Source: an uncultured Clostridia bacterium
Lineage (GTDB): Bacteria > Bacillota > Clostridia > Oscillospirales > Ruminococcaceae
Assembly (NCBI GenBank): GCA_945829235.1
Contig: CALZUA010000027.1
Location: forward strand, 1 to 41,246
DNA: 41,246 bases
Reading direction: 5' to 3'
Below are positions 1-7,133 of this stretch, piece after piece. The translations under genes were made by a program, and so were the position numbers. Numbering within the stretch: position 1 is the stretch's first letter; every line of letters begins with the position of its first letter. Below the pieces are notes generated by a model. It did not search any database. It was given only the letters and a program-made list of their open reading frames with translations, and was not told the origin of the DNA.

Positions 1-641
1 TTCTTCTGCCGAAATCCGCGGTAACAGCAAAATGCTCCGAAACCGAAACGGTTCTCTTGCCGAAATCCGCGGTAACAGCGAAATCCTCCGAAACCGAAAC
101 GGTTCTCTTGCCGAAATCCGCGGTAACAGCAAAATCGTCCGAAACCGAAACGGTTCTTCTGCCGAAATCACCGACAGCAGAGAAACCATCTGAGGCTGAA
201 ACGGTATTCATTCCAAAGGCTACAGCAACAAATGCGGAAACGGAAAAGCAAATTCAGAAAGGTTCGGTTAGTAAAACCGTTAGGAAAAGGAAATCCAACA
301 AGATAATCATAATAGCAATTGTTGTTGCGGTAATATTGATTGTGGCGGGGATATTTGCATCTGGTATTCTTTTCGGTGGTGACAAAGCCAATATTGAGCG
401 GGCGCAAAGGTATCTTGCTGAAGAGCAATACGAACTTGCGGCAACGGAGTTTGATAAAATAATAATATCCTATCCGATGAATGAGAACGGCTATCTTGGC
501 AGGGCAGAGGTTTACACGGCTCAGGGAAAGAATAAGGAAGCAATCGAGGTGCTGGAAACAGGTTTCCGAAAGACAAACAGCGATAAGATATGGGAAAAAC
601 TCAGCGAATTGAAAAAACGTCAAAACAAGGAGGCGAATTAA
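1..641 (+). CDS. TPR membrane protein with Thr-rich tandem repeats (5' end outside window)
   Basis: The reading frame is open from position 3, so the gene starts upstream of the window. What is visible is a low-complexity segment of 17-residue repeats (PKSAVTAKSSETETVLL), a basic stretch, one transmembrane helix (IIIIAIVVAVILIVAGIFA) and a C-terminal TPR-like region of about 80 residues (RAQRYLAEEQYELAATEFDK and a second helical pair). It ends one base before the kinase gene, whose SD (AAGGAGG, 627-633) lies inside this gene, so the two are surely cotranscribed. The topology (cytoplasmic repeats, TM, outside TPR) mirrors that of the kinase next door. The repeated Thr residues in the SETETVLL motif could be kinase or FHA-type targets; that is inference. 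The N-terminal domain is unknown because it is cut off. Confidence 0.8.
   Translation, partial: LLPKSAVTAKCSETETVLLPKSAVTAKSSETETVLLPKSAVTAKSSETETVLLPKSPTAEKPSEAETVFIPKATATNAETEKQIQKGSVSKTVRKRKSNKIIIIAIVVAVILIVAGIFASGILFGGDKANIERAQRYLAEEQYELAATEFDKIIISYPMNENGYLGRAEVYTAQGKNKEAIEVLETGFRKTNSDKIWEKLSELKKRQNKEAN
9..212 (+). repeat. 51-bp direct coding repeats, three near-identical copies plus one degenerate
   Basis: Units start at 9, 60 and 111 with an exact 51-nt period and only a few substitutions. A fourth, diverged unit starts at 162. Each encodes 17 residues ending in the motif ETETVLL(P). More copies may lie upstream of the window. Near-identity at DNA level points to recent expansion or slippage. 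Confidence 0.9.
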
Positions 642-642
642 G

Positions 643-2718
643 GTGCTTGATGACCAAACATACAGCATTTGCGAGGTTATAGGTCAGGGAAGCGGAGGTA
701 CTGTATACAAAGCTTTTCATAAAAGGCTGAATAAATATGTTGTTATAAAGCAAATAAAGCATAATGGACAGCCTGTTGCCTCCAACCGCACGGAAGTTGA
801 CTTGATAAAAGGGCTTAAGCACTCGTATATTCCTCAGGTATATGATTTTATTGAACAAGACGGCGAAACCTATACGGTGATGGAATATATAGACGGCTCT
901 GATTTTGGCAAGCTTGTCAGTAACGGAACAAGGTTTACAAAAAAGCAGATTCTAAAATATGCAATACAGTTATGTGAAGCTGTAAAGTATCTGCATAGTT
1001 GCAAGCCTGCTGTAATCCACAGTGATATAAAGCCCGAAAATATTATGCTTACCAAAAATGACGATATATGTTTGATAGATTTTAATGTTTCATTGCTTTT
1101 CGATAAAAACGGAAGTCAAGCAATAGGAGGAACGCCGGGATATGCGCCTCCGGAACAGCTTGGCATTCCGCTTGCGGATATCAGCCGCGGAATAGAGGGA
1201 AATCTCCCGATAGGGAAAGCGAAAATGTACATAGATGAGCGCTCGGATATTTACAGCATGGGTGCTTTTTTGTACTATATAATAACCGGAGAACGTCCGG
1301 ATACGGCATATAATGTAAAGCCGCTGACAGAGCTGGTTCCGCAGGCTTCGGACGGTATCGTGCATATCGTGAGCAAGGCTATGGAACTAAATCCCTCAAA
1401 AAGATATCGTTCTGCGGAAGAAATGCTGACAGCACTGCGGAATGTAAACAAGCTCGACAAGAGATATGTTGCCTTGAAAATTCGCAGAGAGATAGTAACT
1501 GCCGTGGCGGCTGTATTTGTTGTCGGCGGTATTTTTTTGAGTTATCAGGGAAGCGGTGTGATGGAAAAAGAGCGCGATGAAAAATTCACCGAATATATAA
1601 ATCGGGCAGAGGATTTTATCAAGCAGAATGATATGGCGAACGCCGAAATTGTTATTGAACGCGCCGAAAAGCTTTATCCTACACGGCTTAAGCCATATTA
1701 TTTTACCGAGAAAATTCTTCGTTCTCAGGAAAAGTATGAGGAATGTGCGGAATATGCCGAGAGTGTGATAACTCCGGAAATGCTTGCCGACTCAAATAAT
1801 ACCGACCGTATTTTGGCGGATATGTATATGCTGAGTGCGGACAGCGCATTTGAGCTTGCGGAAAAAAGTGATGATAAAGACGAGAGCAGTAAGTATTATC
1901 TAAAATCGATTACTCTGTATGAAAAGGCGTTGTTTTACAACAACAGCACTCCCGAATGTTATCGCGATATCACCATTGCCTATGCGAGAACAGGACACAT
2001 TGACGAGGCGGAAACAGAGCTGAAGCTTGCGATGAACAATGGGCTTAGCGATGATCAGCTGGATATGCTTCGAGGTGAAATAAGCTGGTCAAAAGGCGAA
2101 TATGAAAAGGCCTATTCCGGCTTTGAGAGTGCGCTCAATACAACCAATGATGATTATATCAGATACCGCACAATACTGGTTGCATATAAGATGACCGGAG
2201 ATGAAGCAAACAAGCTCTCCGGCAAGAATTCCCGAATGTTAGCGCTTCTGGAACAGCAGAGGGAGCTTGTTGCCGAGAAATACAGCCGTGTTGTAACCGA
2301 AATGCTTGCTTATGAGTATGTTCAGCAAGGAGAGAAAACCGGAGAAAAAGAATATTATGTTAAAGCGGCAAGTTGCTACGATGATGTTTTGAAGGAGGGA
2401 AAATTAAGCTACACTCTCCAAAAAAATTACTTTAACATTTTGTATTCCAAATTAAAGGATTATGACCGTTGCACGGCGTTGCTGGATATTATGAAAAATC
2501 AAGCGGAGGATTACTGGGTGTATATGAATTACTGCTACACCTGTATTTCTCAGGAGCAGGAAAAACCTGCGGCCGAGCAAAGCTATCGGAAAGCATACGA
2601 ATACTATCTGAAAGCCGAGGAGCTGTATGACGGAAAAAGCGTTTCCGACCCTGATATGGACACACTTCGTAGCACCATAGAAACGCTTAAATCTTTTGGT
2701 ATGATAAAGGAGAATTGA
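643..2718 (+). CDS. Transmembrane Hanks-type Ser/Thr protein kinase with TPR ectodomain
   Basis: This 691-residue protein starts at GTG 643, set by AAGGAGG 9 nt upstream. The kinase domain spans about residues 8-270: glycine loop GQGSGG (14-19), ATP lysine in VVIKQIK (K36), catalytic loop HSDIKPEN (126-133, Ser replacing the usual Arg of HRD), DFN instead of DFG (146-148) and APPEQ in the activation segment. The HSD variant suggests an RD-independent kinase that may not need activation-loop phosphorylation. A transmembrane helix follows (about 283-301), then some 390 residues of TPR-like helices expected outside the cell. It has no PASTA repeats, so it is not a classical PrkC/PknB. It lies just upstream of a Nif11 peptide and an ECF sigma factor with no visible anti-sigma factor, so a role in controlling the peptide locus is plausible but unproven. 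Confidence 0.92.
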   Translation: MLDDQTYSICEVIGQGSGGTVYKAFHKRLNKYVVIKQIKHNGQPVASNRTEVDLIKGLKHSYIPQVYDFIEQDGETYTVMEYIDGSDFGKLVSNGTRFTKKQILKYAIQLCEAVKYLHSCKPAVIHSDIKPENIMLTKNDDICLIDFNVSLLFDKNGSQAIGGTPGYAPPEQLGIPLADISRGIEGNLPIGKAKMYIDERSDIYSMGAFLYYIITGERPDTAYNVKPLTELVPQASDGIVHIVSKAMELNPSKRYRSAEEMLTALRNVNKLDKRYVALKIRREIVTAVAAVFVVGGIFLSYQGSGVMEKERDEKFTEYINRAEDFIKQNDMANAEIVIERAEKLYPTRLKPYYFTEKILRSQEKYEECAEYAESVITPEMLADSNNTDRILADMYMLSADSAFELAEKSDDKDESSKYYLKSITLYEKALFYNNSTPECYRDITIAYARTGHIDEAETELKLAMNNGLSDDQLDMLRGEISWSKGEYEKAYSGFESALNTTNDDYIRYRTILVAYKMTGDEANKLSGKNSRMLALLEQQRELVAEKYSRVVTEMLAYEYVQQGEKTGEKEYYVKAASCYDDVLKEGKLSYTLQKNYFNILYSKLKDYDRCTALLDIMKNQAEDYWVYMNYCYTCISQEQEKPAAEQSYRKAYEYYLKAEELYDGKSVSDPDMDTLRSTIETLKSFGMIKEN

Positions 2719-2719
2719 T

Positions 2720-2869
2720 ATGGAAATAGAGCTTACAACGGGCTTTTTGATGTTCTGGGGCGGGATAGCATTATCCGCTTTGTCGTTCCTGTTTGCAGTG
2801 ATATATTTTGCGGCATCGTCAGCAAAGGCGAAGAAATTGCTCAAGAAGCTGGATAAAGAGGATTTCTGA
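2720..2869 (+). CDS. Small single-pass membrane protein, 49 aa, unknown function
   Basis: ATG 2720 follows the kinase stop by one base, with AAGGAG at 2707-2712 as SD. The product begins MEIELTTGFLMFWGG, has one hydrophobic helix (about residues 8-32) and a lysine-rich tail (KAKKLLKKLDKEDF), predicting N-out/C-in topology. Tight coupling to the kinase suggests it belongs to the same signalling operon, perhaps as a membrane partner. I do not recognise a family. Confidence 0.65.
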   Translation: MEIELTTGFLMFWGGIALSALSFLFAVIYFAASSAKAKKLLKKLDKEDF

Positions 2870-2929
2870 TAACGAAAGAAAGATGCTGTATGACCTGCAA
2901 AACTGCGGTAATCGGAATTTTTTTTAAGA

Positions 2930-2958
2930 TGTAACACTCCTGTTGTTCGTGTGTATAC
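2930..2958 (+). promoter_or_regulatory. ECF-type promoter TGTAAC-N15-GTGTATAC (copy 1)
   Basis: TGTAAC at 2930-2935 and GTGTATAC at 2951-2958 with 15 nt between. The same two boxes with identical spacing recur at 9895, 10325 and 39704, each upstream of a secreted-protein gene. The initiator region is followed by a small inverted repeat (GGC/GCC, 2969-2980). Confidence 0.75.
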
Positions 2959-3013
2959 ACTAATGAAAGGCAATAAAGCCAAAAACAAAAACATAATACA
3001 GGAGGAAAAAACA

Positions 3014-3355
3014 ATGATTACAGAGGCATCGGCAAAGAGATTTGGAGAGCTTTCCAACAATGAGGAATTTATGGCTAAAATGCAGCAGGCGCAGACGATG
3101 GAGGAAATCCACCGTTGCCTTAACGACAACGGCGTTGACGTTTCTCTTGAGGACGTGAAGGCGGCTTATGAAGCGGGCAAGGAGCAGTACGAGGGTGAGT
3201 GCTCGGTTGAGGAGCTGGACAACGTTGCCGGCGGAAACTTTTTCAAGGACGCAGCAAAGCTTGCTACAAATCTTGTTTACGGCTTTTGCGCGGTAGGGTT
3301 CAATATGCTCACCGGCGGCAGATACGTTAAGTATATTCCCAAATGCAGATGGTAA
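3014..3355 (+). CDS. Nif11-like leader peptide precursor, double-glycine type (peptide 1)
   Basis: The 113-residue precursor starts at ATG 3014 with GGAGG at 3001-3005; an upstream in-frame GTG (2951) sits inside the promoter and is rejected. The N-terminal part (about 1-74) is a helical acidic Nif11-like leader (FGELSNNEEFMAKM, then VEELDNVAGG) ending in the GG processing site at 73-74. The 39-residue core begins NFFKDAAKLATNLVYG, contains two cysteines (FCAVG and PKCRW) and a basic C-terminus. Known biology: such leaders are cut by C39-peptidase ABC exporters, and one is encoded 1.6 kb downstream. The core has few Ser/Thr residues and no lanthionine synthetase is nearby, so a linear or disulfide-bonded peptide is more likely than a lanthipeptide. 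Function (bacteriocin, signal or other) is not determinable here. Confidence 0.85.
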   Translation: MITEASAKRFGELSNNEEFMAKMQQAQTMEEIHRCLNDNGVDVSLEDVKAAYEAGKEQYEGECSVEELDNVAGGNFFKDAAKLATNLVYGFCAVGFNMLTGGRYVKYIPKCRW

Positions 3356-3413
3356 AAGCTACGGCTTGTGCAGTTGCTTTTAACCCCGCTTTTATCGGTA
3401 TAGAATGAAGACA

Positions 3414-3449
3414 AACCCGCTGTTGCTGAAAAATGCCGCGGCGGGTTTT
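3414..3449 (+). terminator. Probable terminator after Nif11 peptide 1
   Basis: AACCCGC (3414-3420) pairs with GCGGGTT (3441-3447) across a long loop, followed by a short T run. It separates the peptide gene from the sigma/exporter operon. Confidence 0.55.
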
Positions 3450-3493
3450 CTCGTAAAAAAAGGACTATTTAATGCAATTTTTGGGAAATATTA

Positions 3494-3522
3494 TTGAAAA
3501 ACAGCTTGATGTGTGATATAAT
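3494..3522 (+). promoter_or_regulatory. Sigma-A promoter for the ECF sigma/exporter operon
   Basis: TTGAAA (3494-3499), 17-nt spacer, TATAAT (3517-3522), about 60 nt before the sigma factor start. The operon thus has a housekeeping promoter, unlike the precursor genes. Confidence 0.8.
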
Positions 3523-3582
3523 ATATATGGTTTCGTTTCTAAATGAAGCTGTATATAAAAATACATATAATTGAGGTGGGTT

Positions 3583-4113
3583 ATGAGGATAGCCAAAACT
3601 TTGGATGAAGAATTCTCGGAGTATTATAAAAAGTATTTTAATATCGCGGTAAATTATACCGTGAAGAAAATTCAAAATATGCAGGACGCAGAGGATATCA
3701 CTATGGATTGTTTTGCGAAATGCTATGAGAATTTTGACAAGTTTGATGAAACAAAAGCTTCATTCCAGACTTGGCTGTTCGTGATATTGAATAACAGAAT
3801 AAAGAACTACTATCGTGACCATAAGAACAGTGAGGAAATAGCCGAGGAGGTTGCTTCCGAAGAGAAGCTTGAAGATACCGTTGTTGAGGCGGAATATTTA
3901 AGTCAAATGAGAACGGTACTTAAAGACGCACTTGAAACCCTTAACGAACGTCAGCGTGAACTGATAATTATGAAATATTTTAAGAATATGAATTCAAATG
4001 AAATCGCTGAAGCAACCGGTATGACAGCGGTTAACGTTCGCGTTACGACAACCCGTGCAATGACCGCGCTGCGCGATTATTTCAGCAAAAACAACATAGA
4101 ACTGGAGCTTTGA
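3583..4113 (+). CDS. RNA polymerase ECF sigma factor of the peptide locus
   Basis: The 176-residue protein starts at ATG 3583 with GAGGTGG just upstream; the TTG at 3571 would overlap the SD and is not used. Region 2 is visible (DAEDITMDCFAKCYENFDKF, then FQTWLFVILNNRIKNYYRDH), a short acidic linker, and region 4 (LNERQRELIIMKYFKNMNSN, EIAEATGMTAVNVRVTTTRA). There is no anti-sigma gene beside it: downstream, 3 nt away, is the HlyD-like adaptor. The protein is the best candidate to read the TGTAAC-N15-GTGTATAC promoters of the precursor genes. A Ser/Thr kinase upstream without an anti-sigma recalls sigma factors activated by phosphorylation (EcfP/PknT type); that is inference. Confidence 0.9.
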   Translation: MRIAKTLDEEFSEYYKKYFNIAVNYTVKKIQNMQDAEDITMDCFAKCYENFDKFDETKASFQTWLFVILNNRIKNYYRDHKNSEEIAEEVASEEKLEDTVVEAEYLSQMRTVLKDALETLNERQRELIIMKYFKNMNSNEIAEATGMTAVNVRVTTTRAMTALRDYFSKNNIELEL

Positions 4114-4116
4114 TAA

Positions 4117-4965
4117 ATGAAACAGCTTTTCAGAAAATCAATGGTAGAAAAAATGGCAAATCCCGAACAGCTTGACAAAGCCGTTCAGGTTACTTCATCA
4201 ATGTCATGGCTTGCACTTATCGGCGTGGCTTTGATAATTGCCGCGGCGGTTGTATGGGCTTGCTTCGGAACATTGCCGGAAACGCTCACTGTAAATGGCA
4301 TTATCGTGCCGCCGGAAAACAGTTGCGCAATCTATGCAAAATCCGCTGGCATAATCGAAGAGGTTACGGTTTCGAGCGGCAGTTTTTCTGCCGGTGATAC
4401 AATTGCCCGCGTCCGCAGCAGCACGGGCGCGATAACGGATATTACTGCACCCGAAGACGGTACTTTGACAACGTTGCTTTGTTCCTCGGGAAATGAAACT
4501 ATACCGGCAACCGAGGTATATCCCGGCTATGAGATTGCGAGATACTCACCGTCTGTCAGCGGAAAACTCTTGGCATTATGTTTTGTTCCCGTAACCGAAG
4601 CTCGAAAAATACACAGCGGAATGGAAATACAGATTTATCCTGCGGGCGTTGACAATCAGCGGGACGGTCACATGACGGGAACTGTTGTTTCTATCGGTGA
4701 ATATGCTGTCGGTGTAAACAATATGGCTTACGTTCTTGGTGTTGATAACCAGCTTGCTGATATTTTTATTTCATCGGGACCCGTGGTATCGGTTGTGTGT
4801 GAAATAAAGACCGATTCCGGTTCGGAAAACGGTTTCTTTTGGACGAACGCGAACGGCAAAAAGCTTGCTGTTGGCAACGGTACACTTTTCTCGGCGAAAA
4901 TAATTACCGGAGAATATGCCCCAATCTCAAAGATTTTCGGAAATCTGAACGGAGGCAATTCTTGA
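4117..4965 (+). CDS. NHLM-type secretion protein, HlyD-like membrane fusion adaptor
   Basis: This 282-residue protein has one transmembrane helix (about 31-50, WLALIGVALIIAAAVVWACF) followed by a lipoyl-like hairpin (GIIVPPENSCAIYAKSAGII) and a beta-rich domain, as in HlyD-family adaptors. It is short because Gram-positive versions lack the outer-membrane reach. Placed directly before two ABC exporters, it matches the NHLM bacteriocin secretion protein family. The start ATG follows the sigma stop by 3 nt, and its stop overlaps the next ATG (TGATG), so the operon is translationally coupled. Confidence 0.85.
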   Translation: MKQLFRKSMVEKMANPEQLDKAVQVTSSMSWLALIGVALIIAAAVVWACFGTLPETLTVNGIIVPPENSCAIYAKSAGIIEEVTVSSGSFSAGDTIARVRSSTGAITDITAPEDGTLTTLLCSSGNETIPATEVYPGYEIARYSPSVSGKLLALCFVPVTEARKIHSGMEIQIYPAGVDNQRDGHMTGTVVSIGEYAVGVNNMAYVLGVDNQLADIFISSGPVVSVVCEIKTDSGSENGFFWTNANGKKLAVGNGTLFSAKIITGEYAPISKIFGNLNGGNS

Positions 4966-7133
4966 TGAAGAAATATGCAAGAACTCCGACAGTATATCAG
5001 ATGGAAGCAACGGAGTGCGGAGCGGCTTCACTCTCAATGATATTTGCCTATTTCGGCAAACATCTTGCGCTTGAGCAGATGCGAATTGAAACAGGAGTAT
5101 CCCGCGATGGTTGCAATGCGGGAAACATAATGCGCGCGGCAAAAAAATACGGACTTGAGTGTCACGGTTACAGAAAAGAGCCGGAAGCGCTGAAAAAGCT
5201 GACGCCCCCTTGCATTATCCACTGGAATTTCAATCATTTTGTTGTCTTCGAGGGCTTTCGCGGAAAAAAGCCCGTGATAAACGATCCGGCTGTCGGCAGA
5301 AGAGTTCTTTCAATGGAAGAGCTTGACAGCAGTTTTACAGGCATTGTTTTAACGTTTTCTCCCACATCGGAATTTAAGAAAGAGAAAAAGAAAAGCAATA
5401 TAGGCGGTATTTTTTCAGAGCGTCTTTCGGGACAATACGGTGCGGTTGCACAAACCTTGTTCGCGGGGCTATTGTTGGTTTTTCCGGGACTTGCGCTTCC
5501 GATGCTAAGTCAAGTTATTCTGGACGATGTGCTTATATCGGGAAACACAGACTGGTTCTGGCAGCTTATTATTGCAATGGCTGTTATAATTGTCATTCAG
5601 TTTGGACTGACGCTCTATCGAAGCAGAGTGCTGTTAAAGCTACAGAAAAAGATGGCATTGTTGTCCTCGCGGAAATTTCTCTATTCCTTGTTTCGGCTTC
5701 CGATAAGCTTTTTTGACCAGAGATACGCAGGCGATATTGTAAACAGAATTTCAAGTAACACCGGCATAAACGACTTTCTGACAGGCGATTTGGCAGAAAC
5801 AATTTTGGATATGGTGGTAGTTGTATTTTATCTCATTATGCTGATAATTTACAGCCCTCTGCTTTCTGCAATTGCCGTTGTAAGCGCACTGATAAATATT
5901 TTGATAACGCGGATTACTTCTCACAAGCTTGGCGAGCTTTCAATAAAATTTCGTCAGGATAACGGCAAACTAAACGGTGCTGTTTGTGCGGGACTTGAGA
6001 TAACAAGTACTCTGAAAGCTTCCGGCGCGGAATCGGCATATATTGAACGAATTTTGGGATATAATGCCAAAGCGGTTTGTCTTGAACAGAAGCTCAGCCG
6101 TTATCAGCAGATTGCAAATGCAATTCCATCGGCGCTGAAAATTGCCGCTGATGCGGCTATACTCCTGACAGGAGGATATCTTGTAATCAACGGGAAAATG
6201 TCAATCGGTCAGCTTGTTGCATTTACGACGCTGTTTGGTTCTTTTTCTGAACCCGTGGAGAAAATGGTTGGATTTGTAAAGAGTTTTCAAGCGGTTAAGG
6301 CGGATATAGACCGTGTGGAGGACATTGAAAACTATTCTGTTGATGAAAAATTTACAGATAAAACTCCGAATCAGGGTTTACGAACCAAACTGAACGGCTC
6401 TGTGGAATTACGAAACATCTCATTTGGATACAGCAGTTTAAAGCCGCCTTTAATACAGGATTTCAGCTGTAAGGCAGAGTGCGGCAGGTCGATTGCGTTT
6501 GTTGGTTCATCGGGTTGCGGAAAGTCAACGGTATCAAAAATTGTCAGCGGACTATATGCACCATGGAGCGGCGAGTTGTTGTTCGACGGTATTCCGGCAA
6601 AGGAGATACCGAACGAGGTGCTGAATGCAAGCATTTCAACGGTAAGTCAAGACATAACGCTCTTTTCCGGCACTATTCGCGATAACCTCACTATGTGGAA
6701 CAGCAACGTTTCCGAGGCGGATATGATTGCGGCGGCAAAGGACGCTTGCATACATGATTTAATTACGCAGAAGCCCGGCGCTTATGACTACCGTTTGTCG
6801 GAGGGCGCTGCAAACCTGTCCGGCGGACAGCGTCAGCGCCTTGAAATTGCAAGAGCGCTTGTGCTAAATCCCACGGTACTCATAATGGACGAGGCAACCA
6901 GTGCTCTTGACCCAGTTGTGGAGAAGCAGATTATCGACAACATTAAGCGAAGAGGTTGTACTTGTATAATTATTGCACATCGATTAAGTGCAATAAGAGA
7001 TTGTGACCGGATAATAGTTATGTCGCACGGCAGAATTGAGCAAAGCGGAACACACGAGGAGCTTTGCAATGTTGATGGTTTGTATCGGAGCTTTATAAAC
7101 AATAACGAAGGGGAAACTCATGAAACAAGATAA
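4965..7133 (+). CDS. NHLM-type ABC exporter with N-terminal C39 peptidase
   Basis: The 722-residue protein starts at ATG 4965, with GGAGG at 4951-4955. The N-terminal C39 cysteine-protease domain (1-about 140) shows the catalytic Cys in ATECGAAS (C18), His in FNHFVVFEG (H91) and Asp in INDPAVG (D107), so it should be active. Six membrane helices follow (about 160-440), then an ATPase domain with Walker A GSSGCGKST (about 513), signature LSGGQRQR (about 617) and Walker B LIMDEATSALD (about 640). Known role of the family: it binds leader peptides, cuts after the double glycine and exports the core. Substrates here are predicted to be the three Nif11-type precursors. It overlaps the next gene by 14 nt. 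Confidence 0.93.
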   Translation: MKKYARTPTVYQMEATECGAASLSMIFAYFGKHLALEQMRIETGVSRDGCNAGNIMRAAKKYGLECHGYRKEPEALKKLTPPCIIHWNFNHFVVFEGFRGKKPVINDPAVGRRVLSMEELDSSFTGIVLTFSPTSEFKKEKKKSNIGGIFSERLSGQYGAVAQTLFAGLLLVFPGLALPMLSQVILDDVLISGNTDWFWQLIIAMAVIIVIQFGLTLYRSRVLLKLQKKMALLSSRKFLYSLFRLPISFFDQRYAGDIVNRISSNTGINDFLTGDLAETILDMVVVVFYLIMLIIYSPLLSAIAVVSALINILITRITSHKLGELSIKFRQDNGKLNGAVCAGLEITSTLKASGAESAYIERILGYNAKAVCLEQKLSRYQQIANAIPSALKIAADAAILLTGGYLVINGKMSIGQLVAFTTLFGSFSEPVEKMVGFVKSFQAVKADIDRVEDIENYSVDEKFTDKTPNQGLRTKLNGSVELRNISFGYSSLKPPLIQDFSCKAECGRSIAFVGSSGCGKSTVSKIVSGLYAPWSGELLFDGIPAKEIPNEVLNASISTVSQDITLFSGTIRDNLTMWNSNVSEADMIAAAKDACIHDLITQKPGAYDYRLSEGAANLSGGQRQRLEIARALVLNPTVLIMDEATSALDPVVEKQIIDNIKRRGCTCIIIAHRLSAIRDCDRIIVMSHGRIEQSGTHEELCNVDGLYRSFINNNEGETHETR

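Noticed and set aside
9-161. Regular 51-bp repeats as a CRISPR array
   Set aside because: Units are contiguous with no spacers and stay in frame in a coding region.
2951-3013. Longer N-terminus for Nif11 peptide 1 starting at GTG 2951
   Set aside because: The GTG is part of the GTGTATAC promoter box; the ATG at 3014 has a perfect SD and gives a normal leader.
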